Below the pieces are notes generated by a model. The model saw nothing but the letters and a program-made list of their open reading frames with translations, searched no databases and had not been told where the DNA came from. From NCBI GenBank assembly GCA_013821985.1, contig PNJQ01000004.1, positions 25,191-89,190 on the forward strand: DNA of 64,000 nucleotides, given 5' to 3'. This document shows, piece after piece, positions 25,678-34,712 of the stretch. Each line of letters opens with the position of its first letter. The stretch's first letter is position 1. The stretch comes from Opitutus sp. GTDB lineage: Bacteria > Verrucomicrobiota > Verrucomicrobiia > Opitutales > Opitutaceae. The translations under genes and the position numbers were made by a program.

Positions 25678-27873
25678 TCAGCTCTCCTTTTCGAGGGTGA
25701 CAAAGTTGACGTTCACCGCCGTGCCGCCCATCAGCGGATCGACCGTGTAACGGGAAACCAATTGTGCGGCACTCGCGCCCCTGCCCACGGCCTGCCGCAG
25801 TCCTTTCGCGGTGTGCCCGAAGCCGTGCACCAGATAGACGCAGTCGGGGCGAATGCGATTAGTCGCTTTCACCGCAATCGAACTGCTGCTCAGCAGGCCG
25901 TCCTGGTTGCGCAATCGAACGCGATCGCCGCTATGAAGTTTTAGCTGCGCCGCGGCGCTGGCGTTCAACCAGAGGGCATTTTCGTCCATCATCTGCATCA
26001 GCAACGGATTCGTCTGGGTGCGACTGAAGGTGTGCGTCGGAGCACGGCCGAAAAGCAGGCGGAACGAACCCGCGGGACCCGCGGAGGGCGGAGTATAGCG
26101 CGGCACTGGATCGAACCCCGCCTCGGCGAGTTGATCGGAATAGAACTCAATCTTACCGGAAGGCGTGTCGAACTCCGGCGGCGAACCCGTTTCGAAATAG
26201 AGCGGTTCATCTTCGCCGGTGATCACGCCCTTGGATTTAAGCTCCTCGTAGATTAAACCGGCCTCCTGCACGCGCAGTCGCAGGTAGTCCTCGACGTCTT
26301 TCCAAGGATAGAACGCCTCCAGTCCGAGCTTTTCCGCCAAGCGCTTCGCAATCCACCAATTTGGCTGCTGATCGTGAGGAGCTTCCACGACCGGCTGTCG
26401 CAGACCCACGAACGGGTGTTTGAATGGTCCGACGTGAAGGTCGTCAAAACGCTCGAGATACGTCGCCTCCGGCAGCACGACATCCGCCCAACCGCAAATC
26501 TCGCTGGGCACGACATCGACGACCACCATCAGATCCAAGTTCTGGATTGCGCGAATCGTCTCCGCTTGGTTGGGCAACGCGTTGAGCAGGTTCGTCGCAT
26601 AGACGATCCACCCTTTGATCGGATAGGGTTGGCCGGTGATCGTGGCCTCGCGAATGCCGGTCGTGATCGTGTCCTTTGCGAACGGATATTTCTTTTTGGG
26701 GTTATCGACCTTGGATTTCTTCGGCTCGGGATAATCGGGATAAGGATAATCCGGGACTGGCATGATGGCCGGGGTGTAGAAACCGCCCTTGCGCCCCCAA
26801 CTCCCGAGCAACGCATTCAGCAGCGCAATCGCACGGCTGCGCTGCGCGTCGTCGCCATACCAATTGGTGCGCCGACCGGGATGGACCAGCGTGGCGGGAC
26901 GATGGCGCGCCATTTCCCGCGCGGTTTCACGGATGCTCTCGGCCGACAATCCGGTTTCCGCCGCGGCCCACTCCGGCGAACACGCAGCGATCGCCGTGCA
27001 AAATTCCTCGAAGCCGTGCCCATGCTGCTCGACATACTCGCGGTCGTAGAGTTTTTCCGCGACCAAGGTCTGCATCCACGCCAGCAGGAGCGCCAGATCG
27101 GTGCCCGGTTTGATCGGCAGGTAATGCTGCGCCTTGCCGGCGGCAACGGAGACGCGCGGATCGGCGACGATCAATGTCGCTCCGCGGGAGATGGCCGTGG
27201 CGAATTCCTGCACCTGGGTGTTGTGCATGTTTTCGCCGAGGTGCGAACCGAGTAGCACGAGACAGCGTGTGTTCTCGATGTCGGTGCGCTCCGGCGAACC
27301 GATGCCATCGCCAAAGGTGAGTTCAAAACCGGTATCGCGCGGCCCCCGGCACTGCGCGAAGGAAGGCGCCGCGCTGTTCGGCGAACCGAACGCTTTCATC
27401 GTGTGCTTGAAGAAATTTCCGCCGATACCGTGGCTGAACAACGCCACCGATTCCGGTCCATGTTCGGCCGCAATCTTCTTCATCCGCACGGCAATGTATT
27501 CCAGCGCCTCGTCCCACGTGACCGCTTGCCACTTGTCCTCCCCGCGCTCGCTCACCCGAATGAGCGGGGAACGCAAGCGGTCCGAATCAAAATGCGCCCC
27601 GATGCCGCCACTGCCCCGCGGACACAACCGGCCGCGGCTCAACGGATCCAAGGGATTGCCTTCGATCTTCCACAATTGCCCGTCCTTCACGGTGGCGATC
27701 GCGCCGCATTTCCAAAAACAGATGTCGCAAAACGTGGCAACTTGCCGGGTGCCGGCCACCGTTGTCTCACGCACGTTTTTCGCGAGCGAGCGGGCACCGC
27801 TTCCGACGGCCCCCATGCCGGCGAGCACACCCGCAGAAAGTTTCAAGAAACGGCGTCGCGAAAGAGCAGTCAT
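25678..27873 (-). CDS. TAT-exported molybdopterin oxidoreductase catalytic subunit (PsrA/PhsA/SrdA-like)
   Basis: The protein has 731 residues. It begins with a twin-arginine signal (LSRRRFLKLSAG), so the folded enzyme is periplasmic. The N-terminal [4Fe-4S] site is C49, C52, C56 and C84 (CDICFWKC, then LCPRG). C175 in SFAQCRGPRDTG sits where Mo-coordinating residues lie in this family, suggesting a cysteine-ligated Mo-bis-MGD as in Psr/Phs-type enzymes. The C-terminal domain has the MGD-binding pattern SGDRVRLRNQDG. Substrate cannot be fixed: polysulfide, thiosulfate, selenate, tellurate or arsenate are options. The stop-start overlap with arsR-rhodanese is four bases. Confidence 0.85.
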   Translation of the reverse strand: MTALSRRRFLKLSAGVLAGMGAVGSGARSLAKNVRETTVAGTRQVATFCDICFWKCGAIATVKDGQLWKIEGNPLDPLSRGRLCPRGSGGIGAHFDSDRLRSPLIRVSERGEDKWQAVTWDEALEYIAVRMKKIAAEHGPESVALFSHGIGGNFFKHTMKAFGSPNSAAPSFAQCRGPRDTGFELTFGDGIGSPERTDIENTRCLVLLGSHLGENMHNTQVQEFATAISRGATLIVADPRVSVAAGKAQHYLPIKPGTDLALLLAWMQTLVAEKLYDREYVEQHGHGFEEFCTAIAACSPEWAAAETGLSAESIRETAREMARHRPATLVHPGRRTNWYGDDAQRSRAIALLNALLGSWGRKGGFYTPAIMPVPDYPYPDYPEPKKSKVDNPKKKYPFAKDTITTGIREATITGQPYPIKGWIVYATNLLNALPNQAETIRAIQNLDLMVVVDVVPSEICGWADVVLPEATYLERFDDLHVGPFKHPFVGLRQPVVEAPHDQQPNWWIAKRLAEKLGLEAFYPWKDVEDYLRLRVQEAGLIYEELKSKGVITGEDEPLYFETGSPPEFDTPSGKIEFYSDQLAEAGFDPVPRYTPPSAGPAGSFRLLFGRAPTHTFSRTQTNPLLMQMMDENALWLNASAAAQLKLHSGDRVRLRNQDGLLSSSSIAVKATNRIRPDCVYLVHGFGHTAKGLRQAVGRGASAAQLVSRYTVDPLMGGTAVNVNFVTLEKES

Positions 27874-28589
27874 GGTTCGTTGCGTTCGATCAGATTTTTA
27901 TGTCCGGGAGATTTCTTCACTGGCAGTCCGGCCAAGGCCCAATCCACCACGCCGTCCTCCAGCCGGAGCGCAGCGATCGCCTTGGCTGCCAATTGCTCCT
28001 GGGCGGCATCGCCAAGCAGGCAATACGGGCCCCGGCAGTAGAGCACCACGGTCTTCTTGCGCGGCAGCTCGCTGATGCGTTGCATCAGCTGACTCAGGGG
28101 AAAGGAAATCGCGCCCGGAAGGTGGCCCGCGTCGTATTCCTCCTTCGGGCGCACGTCGATCAGCACCACGGAACTCGTCTTGAGCAGGGCTGCCAGCGAT
28201 CCCCGATCGATGACGCCTCCGCGCTTGCTCCGTTGCGCAGTCAGTGAGTGGGCGAGCAGCTGAAGTTCCACCACGCGCTCGGTGCCGAAATCGCGGTAGG
28301 TCTGCCAAAACGCGCGCACCGCGTCGTCGGCGATCCCGTAGGCGATATGCCGGCCGAGCCGCCTGGTGCTCAGGATCCGCACCTTTTTCAGGAGCTGAAG
28401 GTGATGCGATACGTTGGCCGTGGGTTGCTTCATCGCCTCGGCCAATTCCTCCACCGTGCGGTCGCACTGACAGAGCAAATGGATAATCCGCAGCCGGTGT
28501 GCATTGCCCAGCACTTGGCCGAGTTCGGCCATCAGGGTGTAGGGGGCAAGCGGATCGTTCGTCATTCTAACTGTTGTTTGAGTATTCAT
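27870..28589 (-). CDS. ArsR-family regulator fused to rhodanese
   Basis: Residues 20-105 are a winged helix with LLCQCDRTVEELAEAM: C40-x-C42 occupies the place where arsenite-binding ArsR proteins carry their cysteine pair (ELCVC). The recognition helix is TANVSHHLQLLKKV. Residues 130-225 are a rhodanese domain with active-site loop CRGPYC (C185). The combination suits a repressor that senses a metalloid or reactive sulfur/selenium species through thiols. It heads the operon and overlaps the molybdoenzyme gene by four bases. Start is ATG 28589 or 28565. Confidence 0.88.
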   Translation of the reverse strand: MNTQTTVRMTNDPLAPYTLMAELGQVLGNAHRLRIIHLLCQCDRTVEELAEAMKQPTANVSHHLQLLKKVRILSTRRLGRHIAYGIADDAVRAFWQTYRDFGTERVVELQLLAHSLTAQRSKRGGVIDRGSLAALLKTSSVVLIDVRPKEEYDAGHLPGAISFPLSQLMQRISELPRKKTVVLYCRGPYCLLGDAAQEQLAAKAIAALRLEDGVVDWALAGLPVKKSPGHKNLIERNEP

Positions 28590-28784
28590 GTGTTTGTTTT
28601 GGGTAAAGCCAGCGTGCGCCGACGCCGGGACGTAGTCACGGCGGCTCTTGGTTCAATTACAGTGACTAATGGCCCGTCCTCTGCCGAGGAGATAAACTTA
28701 TGCAGATCCATGCGTCTTCTTCCAGCTACAGTGTCCCCACTCTCTCGCCTTGCCGCTCCTGCTTCGGCGGTTCGTCGTGACGGC

Positions 28785-29960
28785 ATGCGCTGCGCGCCAC
28801 TTCTCCGAATCGTCGCTACTGTGCTGTGCGCCGGGCCAGGGGTTGCTACTCAAGCCGCTCAATCATCGGACAATCAATACCCCGCGCATCAGTATTTCGC
28901 GGAAGGACGCTACGCCGCCGCCGAGCAAGAATTCACGCGTGAGCTGGCGAGCGGTCGGAGTGGCGCTGCGATTTACTACAACCGCGCTTTGGCGCGCGTG
29001 AACCAGCAAAACTATCTGGGGGCCAAGCAGGATCTCGACGCTCACCTCGCACTGGTGACCTCGCTTCCGGCGCTCACGCTCCGCGCCCAAGTGAAGCTCT
29101 CCTTGGCAGATGGCGCTGGAGCACTCGCCGACGCGGAGGCGGCGTTGGAATCCGCCGCCCACTCCTCGGAACTGCTTCTGGTCTGCGCGCGCGCCCGACT
29201 GTTGCTCGGACGAATTGACGAGGCACGGGCTGATCTTGCCCGCATCTTGGAACGCGAACCGCAGCATATCGCCGCACTGACAGCCCGAGGCGACCTCGCG
29301 CTGGCTCAGAATGAAATCGCAGCAGCCGAAATCGATTATCAGAAGCTTGCCCAAATTGCCCCCAGGGAACCAGACGCCTACTACAAACTCGGGTTAGTCG
29401 AGTTTCGCCGCCTGGATTTCACCGCCGCGATCAGGAGCTTCGAGCAAGCCGCGCGACTCTCGCCGGATTCTGCGCAAATCGAACGCGCCCTCGGCAGCGC
29501 CAAATACGCCGCCGCCGATTTTGTCGGCGCCCGGGAAAACCTTCAGCGCGCTGTCAAACTCAATGTCGGACAGGCCACCTACGCACGACTTCTACTCTAT
29601 TTGGTCGAGCAACGTCTGAGTTCCCCTGCTCTCGACGTCTTGGGCGTGCCCCCCGGCGACGGACCCGATTGGACGGAGCAACTGGTCAAATTTTTGCGGC
29701 ATGAAATTTCGGAAGACAGCTTGTTCCTCACCGCGCAAAACATGGTTCCCGCGTCGGAACGGCCGGGTCGCCTTTGTGAGGCCCATTTTTATCTGGGCTC
29801 CGCGCGGCTGATTGCCGGCGACTTGGAGGCAGCCCGTTATCACCTGCGGGAAGCCGACAGGAGTAAGCAATTCGCCTACACCGAACACACCTTGGCACGT
29901 GCGGAGCTGAGGCGCCTGCCGGTGCCCGTCCCGACCCAGCCGAAGCGAACACGCCGCTGA
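28785..29960 (+). CDS. Exported tetratricopeptide repeat protein
   Basis: The 391-residue protein has a signal-like N-terminus (RCAPLLRIVATVLCAGPG) and consecutive TPR motifs across about residues 30-340, for example QYFAEGRYAAAEQEFTRELA and DAYYKLGLVEFRRLDFTAAI. TPRs are protein-binding scaffolds; no enzymatic domain is seen. Alternative in-frame start ATG 28710 would add 25 residues. It is divergent from the arsR-rhodanese gene across about 195 bases and may share control with the molybdoenzyme module. Confidence 0.75.
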   Translation: MRCAPLLRIVATVLCAGPGVATQAAQSSDNQYPAHQYFAEGRYAAAEQEFTRELASGRSGAAIYYNRALARVNQQNYLGAKQDLDAHLALVTSLPALTLRAQVKLSLADGAGALADAEAALESAAHSSELLLVCARARLLLGRIDEARADLARILEREPQHIAALTARGDLALAQNEIAAAEIDYQKLAQIAPREPDAYYKLGLVEFRRLDFTAAIRSFEQAARLSPDSAQIERALGSAKYAAADFVGARENLQRAVKLNVGQATYARLLLYLVEQRLSSPALDVLGVPPGDGPDWTEQLVKFLRHEISEDSLFLTAQNMVPASERPGRLCEAHFYLGSARLIAGDLEAARYHLREADRSKQFAYTEHTLARAELRRLPVPVPTQPKRTRR

Positions 29961-30135
29961 CTTCCACCGAAAGTCAGTGCCTCGCTTTCTCGCCGATACG
30001 TTTCCGGCGATCGCGGGCATTGCGTGACCCTTTTGGCGGTTTCAAACGCAGCCGTGCGATGAGACGATCTTCCGCCGTCTCGAGGCAGCAGCCCAATCGC
30101 AACCCTCAGCACGCTGCCAAAGGACACAGTCGGGC

Positions 30136-31047
30136 TCATGCGCCGGCGGCGCTTCGTTGGTGACGCTGCCGCCAGTGCTCAGGTGCGACCCCGAAGTGCC
30201 GCTTGAATGCAGCGGAAAAATGATAGGGTGAACTGAAGCCCAGACGGTCCGCGATTGCCTTCAGCGATTCGTCCGTCGCCCCCATGAGCCGTCGGGCCTT
30301 CTCGAGGCGCATCTGATTCAGATACCGATGCGGCGACAAGCCGGTGTGCCGCTTGAACTCCCTCCGAAAGTAGGAATACGCCACGCCCAGCTTGCGGGCG
30401 AGTTCGGGCATGGGCGGGGCATGCTCCACCGAATCGGCCAACAACCGCTCGGCGCGCCCGATCAGCGCGGTGATGGAGCGCGCTGCCGGCCCGCAATCGT
30501 TCGCCGCCGCCACCAAGGCCAAAACCTGCAAACCCAGCGCGCCACGCTCCGGATCGCATGCCAGCGCGCTGTCGCCGGTCAGCCTCGATTGAATCGCGTC
30601 GAACAAACTCGTAAACTCCAGCGTGCGCTCAATCCGCACGACCGCGCGCTTCGGATGGAGGGTTTCGCGGCGCAACAGCGACTCGACGACCGGTCCGCGC
30701 AATTCGATCCACTGCTCGACCCAGCCGGTCGCGAAATCAGGGGCGTAGCGATGCCACACATTCGGAAGAATTACGAGCGCGGTGCCAGCCGTGACCTCCT
30801 GCAATCCGGTTGCCCGCGATTCGAATCGACCACGCCCGTCCAGAATGAACACCACCTGACAGGCAGGCAGCACGCGCCCGTTGTCCCACGAGAACGCATG
30901 ATCCTCCGGATGGCCCGGCGGTGGATAGGCCGTGCCGGGCGCGCACAGCTGGCGGCCGGCCGCGGTGACGGCGATGCCCCACGGTTCCGATTCGGGCGAT
31001 TCCGCCAGATAGCGATGCCGGGAAAGCGCGGCGATATTTCGGGTCAT
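30136..31047 (-). CDS. AraC-family regulator, probably of the rhamnose operon
   Basis: The 303-residue protein has an N-terminal cupin-like sensor (residues 20-130, with [15 protein letters not shown] and [13 protein letters not shown]) and C-terminal tandem helix-turn-helix motifs ([20 protein letters not shown] and [20 protein letters not shown]). It is divergent from rhaA across 113 bases, the usual place for a sugar-responsive activator. L-rhamnose or a derivative is the likely ligand, by context only. Confidence 0.88.
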   Translation of the reverse strand: MTRNIAALSRHRYLAESPESEPWGIAVTAAGRQLCAPGTAYPPPGHPEDHAFSWDNGRVLPACQVVFILDGRGRFESRATGLQEVTAGTALVILPNVWHRYAPDFATGWVEQWIELRGPVVESLLRRETLHPKRAVVRIERTLEFTSLFDAIQSRLTGDSALACDPERGALGLQVLALVAAANDCGPAARSITALIGRAERLLADSVEHAPPMPELARKLGVAYSYFRREFKRHTGLSPHRYLNQMRLEKARRLMGATDESLKAIADRLGFSSPYHFSAAFKRHFGVAPEHWRQRHQRSAAGA

Positions 31048-31077
31048 TTTCTATATCTCAAAGGTCAACCAATGCAT

Positions 31078-31106
31078 TTCCAAGTCTGAATCTCTGCTCT
31101 TATAAT
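31078..31106 (+). promoter_or_regulatory. Candidate sigma-70 promoter of the rhamnose-lactate operon
   Basis: A perfect TATAAT lies at 31101-31106, 17 bases after a weak -35 (TTCCAA, 31078-31083), in the araC-rhaA intergenic region. A poor -35 fits a promoter that needs an AraC-type activator. The rhaA start is 55 bases downstream. Confidence 0.5.
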
Positions 31107-31160
31107 CCGCGCTTAGTCCCTGTCCTGTCCATTCGCCGCGTGGCGGCATTTTCTGCATCT

Positions 31161-32414
31161 ATGTCCATCTCCCCCTACTCTGCCGCGATGGAAATTTACG
31201 CCACGCTCGGTGTCGACGCAGAAGCAGCACTCGCGACGCTCGCGCGCACGCCCATTTCGTTGCACTGCTGGCAGGGCGACGACGTCGCCGGCTTCGAACG
31301 CGCGGGCGCCATGCTCGAAGGCGGAGGCATCCAGGCGACGGGCAATTACCCGGGCAAGGCACGCACGCTGGATGAACTGCGCAGCGACCTCGACACAGCT
31401 CTCGCCCTCGTCCCCGGAAAACACCGGCTCAATCTGCACGCGATCTACGGCGACTTCGGCGGCCGCCAGGTCGAGCGCAACGCCATCGGCGTGGAGCACT
31501 TTCGAACCTGGATCGATTGGGCCAAACAGCGCGGACTCGGACTAGATTTTAATCCGACGTGCTTCTCGCATCCGCTCGCGAGCGATGGCTTCACGCTTTC
31601 GCATCGCGACGCCACCGTGCGCCAATTCTGGATCGAACACGCCAGCGCCTGCCGCCGCATCGGCGCCGCGATGGGTCAGGCCTTGGGCACCCCCACGGTG
31701 ACGAACGTCTGGATTCCCGACGGCCACAAGGACCTCACCGCCGATCGCAAAGGTCCGCGCGAACGCCTCGAAGCCTCCCTCGACGCCGTGTTCAAAGAGA
31801 AACTCGATGAACGCGTTCACCGCGATGCCGTCGAAAGCAAACTCTTCGGCATCGGCTCGGAAAGCTACGTCGTCGGCTCGCACGAATTCTACCTCGGCTA
31901 TGCCGTCACGCGGCAAAAGATGCTCTGCCTCGACATGGGGCACTTCCATCCAACGGAGTCCGTCGCAGACAAGATTTCCTCGGTTCTGCAATTTGTGCCC
32001 GGCCTGCTGTTGCACGTCAGCCGCGGCGTCCGCTGGGACAGCGATCACGTCGTGCTCTTCGATGATCCGACGCGCGCGTTGATGGAGGAGCTAGTGCGCG
32101 GCGGTTTCCTCGACCGGACCGCCATCGGGTTGGACTATTTCGATGCGAGCATCAACCGAGTCGCCGCGTGGGTCATCGGGACGCGGAATGCTCTGAAGTG
32201 CCTGCTTGCCGCGCTCCTCGAGCCAACGGCGCGCTTGCGCGAGTTCGAGGCCGCCGGCGATCACACCGCGCGCCTCGCCCTGCTCGAAGAACTCAAGACC
32301 CTCCCGCTTGGATCGGTGTGGGAAGAACATTGCCGGCGCCAGGACTCACCGGGCGATCGCGTCTGGCTGCCGACCGTGCAACGCTACGAACGCGAAGTCC
32401 TCGCCCACCGTTAA
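31161..32414 (+). CDS. rhaA: L-rhamnose isomerase
   Basis: This 417-residue TIM-barrel enzyme converts L-rhamnose to L-rhamnulose with divalent metals. [33 protein letters not shown] and the metal-site region [13 protein letters not shown] match the enterobacterial RhaA class, as does length. The frame begins at GTG 31140; ATG 31161 is preferred by comparison with that class. It is the first gene of a seven-gene operon. Confidence 0.94.
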   Translation: MSISPYSAAMEIYATLGVDAEAALATLARTPISLHCWQGDDVAGFERAGAMLEGGGIQATGNYPGKARTLDELRSDLDTALALVPGKHRLNLHAIYGDFGGRQVERNAIGVEHFRTWIDWAKQRGLGLDFNPTCFSHPLASDGFTLSHRDATVRQFWIEHASACRRIGAAMGQALGTPTVTNVWIPDGHKDLTADRKGPRERLEASLDAVFKEKLDERVHRDAVESKLFGIGSESYVVGSHEFYLGYAVTRQKMLCLDMGHFHPTESVADKISSVLQFVPGLLLHVSRGVRWDSDHVVLFDDPTRALMEELVRGGFLDRTAIGLDYFDASINRVAAWVIGTRNALKCLLAALLEPTARLREFEAAGDHTARLALLEELKTLPLGSVWEEHCRRQDSPGDRVWLPTVQRYEREVLAHR

Positions 32415-32426
32415 TCATTTTTACTC

Positions 32427-34619
32427 ATGCCCTCTCACCGTTTCGTCAATTATCTCTGGGACGACGCCAAAGCCGCGACGCTCGATCCGGTCGCGCGCCT
32501 CGTCTATCGCTCCAATCTGCTCGGCTCCGACCAGCGCATTACCAACACCGGCGGCGGTAACACCTCGTCGAAGGTGACCGAAAACGACCCCCTCACCGGT
32601 CAGCCGGTCGAAGTGCTCTGGGTCAAAGGCTCCGGTGGCGATCTCCGCACGAGCACGCGCGACAATTTTTCGTCGCTCTACCAGCAGAAGTTGCTCGACC
32701 TGCAAAACCTCTACGCTGCGCGCTCCGACAAGGGCCTGAAGTCCGCCGCGGAGGACGACATGGTTGGCATGTATCCGCATGCAACGTTCAACCTGAACCC
32801 GCGCGCCTCGTCGATCGACACGCCGCTGCACAGCTTCATCCCGGCCAGGTTCGTGGATCACATGCATCCGAACGCGATCATCGCGATCGCCGCCTCGCAG
32901 CATTGCGAGCAGCTGACACGGGAGATCTTCGGAGATGAAATGGCCTATGTGCCGTGGATGCGCCCGGGCTTCGAACTCGCGCTCGCGATGCAGGCGATCT
33001 GCCGCCAGCAGCCAAAGGTGAAGTCCATCATGATGGGACAGCACGGCTTCATCTCGTGGGACGCCGCGGAGAAGGCGTGCTACACCTACACGCTCGATTG
33101 CATCGAAAAGGCCGCCGCATTCATCGAGGCAAAATACGAAGCCAAAGGTGGCGACGCCGCGGCATTCGGTGGACAGAAATACCAGACCCTCGACGAGCCA
33201 AAGCGCCGCACGACCTTCGCCGCCATCCTCCCGTGGCTGCGCGGCCAGGTTTCCAAAGAAAAGCGCTTCATCGGCACCGTGCAGGACGACACGAAGATCC
33301 TCCGCTTCGTGAATTCAAAGGACGCCGCGCGCCTCGCCGAACTGGGCACGTCGTGCCCGGACCATTTTCTGCGGACGAAAATCAAGCCGCTCTACGTCGA
33401 CTGGAATCCGCAAGCCGAGGACACCGCGGCTCTGAAAGCCAAGCTCCACGCGGGCCTCGACGCCTATCGCAAGGACTACGCCGCCTACTACGCGCGCTGC
33501 AAACACGCCAACTCGCCGGCCATGCGCGACCCGAATCCAACCGTCGTGCTTATTCCCGGCCTCGGAATGATCGCGTGGGGTAAGGACAAATCCGAATCGC
33601 GCGTCACGGCGGAATTCTACAACTGCGCCGTGGAAGTCATGCGCGGCGCCGAAGCAATCGACCGCTATGTTTCACTTCCACAGCAGGAGGCGTTCGACAT
33701 CGAGTATTGGCTGCTCGAGGAGGCGAAGCTCAAGCGCATGCCCGCCGAAAAGGAACTCGCGCGCCAAGTTATCGTCGTCATCGGCGCCGGCTCCGGCATC
33801 GGCAAGGAAACCGCGCACCGCCTCGTGAAGGACGGCGCGCACGTCGTCTGCGTCGATCTCAACGCCGAGGCCGCGCAAGCAACCGTCAAGGAAATCACCG
33901 ACAAATACGGCGTCGGCATCGGCGTGGCCGGCAGCGGCATTTCCAACTGCGGTCCCGCGCTCGGTCTCGCCGTCAACATCACCGATCGCACCTCGATCCG
34001 CGCCATGCTCGATCAAGTCGCCCTCGCCTACGGCGGCTTCGATTCGATCTGCGTGACCGCGGGCATTTTCGTGCCGAGCGACACGAGCGGCCACATTCCC
34101 GATGAGAAATGGGCCACGACCTTCGCGATCAACGTCACCGGCAGCTACCTCGTCGCCGACGAAGCGGCGAAGACGTGGAGGGAACAAGGTCTGCGTGGTA
34201 ATCTCGTGCTCACGACTTCCGCCAATGCCGTCGTCGCAAAGAAGGGTTCCCTCGCTTACGACACCTCGAAGGCCGCCGCGAATCACCTCGTGCGCGAACT
34301 GGCCGTCGAACTCGCGCCGCTCGTGCGCGTGAACGGCGTCGCACCGGCGACCGTCGTGCAAGGCTCAGCGATGTTTCCGCGCGACCGCGTCATCGGTTCG
34401 CTCGCGAAATACAACATCGCCTACACGGAGGACGAACCGACCGACTCGCTCGTGCGCAAACTCGCGCAATTCTACGCCGACCGCACACTGACCAAATCGC
34501 CCATCACGCCGGCAGACCAAGCCGAGGCGTATTTCCTGCTCGTCTCACCGCGCCTGAGCAAAACCACTGGCCAGGTCATCACGGTGGATGGCGGCCTGCA
34601 CGAAGCGTTCCTGCGCTGA
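32427..34619 (+). CDS. rhaDE: Bifunctional rhamnulose-1-phosphate aldolase/L-lactaldehyde dehydrogenase
   Basis: The protein has 730 residues. The N-terminal half is a class II aldolase with zinc-binding histidines (FVDHMHPNAI, about 143-150) and NTGGGNTSSK. The C-terminal part from about 448 is a short-chain dehydrogenase with GAGSGIGKE and a catalytic YDTSKAA. The aldolase yields DHAP and L-lactaldehyde; the dehydrogenase oxidises lactaldehyde to L-lactate. This matches YuxG/RhaEW-type fusions. It lies 12 bases after rhaA, and the lutABC genes downstream take its product. Confidence 0.92.
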   Translation: MPSHRFVNYLWDDAKAATLDPVARLVYRSNLLGSDQRITNTGGGNTSSKVTENDPLTGQPVEVLWVKGSGGDLRTSTRDNFSSLYQQKLLDLQNLYAARSDKGLKSAAEDDMVGMYPHATFNLNPRASSIDTPLHSFIPARFVDHMHPNAIIAIAASQHCEQLTREIFGDEMAYVPWMRPGFELALAMQAICRQQPKVKSIMMGQHGFISWDAAEKACYTYTLDCIEKAAAFIEAKYEAKGGDAAAFGGQKYQTLDEPKRRTTFAAILPWLRGQVSKEKRFIGTVQDDTKILRFVNSKDAARLAELGTSCPDHFLRTKIKPLYVDWNPQAEDTAALKAKLHAGLDAYRKDYAAYYARCKHANSPAMRDPNPTVVLIPGLGMIAWGKDKSESRVTAEFYNCAVEVMRGAEAIDRYVSLPQQEAFDIEYWLLEEAKLKRMPAEKELARQVIVVIGAGSGIGKETAHRLVKDGAHVVCVDLNAEAAQATVKEITDKYGVGIGVAGSGISNCGPALGLAVNITDRTSIRAMLDQVALAYGGFDSICVTAGIFVPSDTSGHIPDEKWATTFAINVTGSYLVADEAAKTWREQGLRGNLVLTTSANAVVAKKGSLAYDTSKAAANHLVRELAVELAPLVRVNGVAPATVVQGSAMFPRDRVIGSLAKYNIAYTEDEPTDSLVRKLAQFYADRTLTKSPITPADQAEAYFLLVSPRLSKTTGQVITVDGGLHEAFLR

Positions 34620-34712
34620 ACGCTGCTTTCGCCATGGACTCGAACTGGACTCACCCGCAACCCGAATTCGTCGACCACGGCGCGCATCGCCGGCTCTTCG
34701 GAGTTTGAGGCG

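Noticed and set aside
28700..28780. 26-codon frame with a good Shine-Dalgarno ahead of the TPR gene
   Set aside because: It could be a leader peptide, but the Ser/Cys-rich sequence has no attenuator or hairpin after it. The same AGGAG may serve the TPR gene from ATG 28710.
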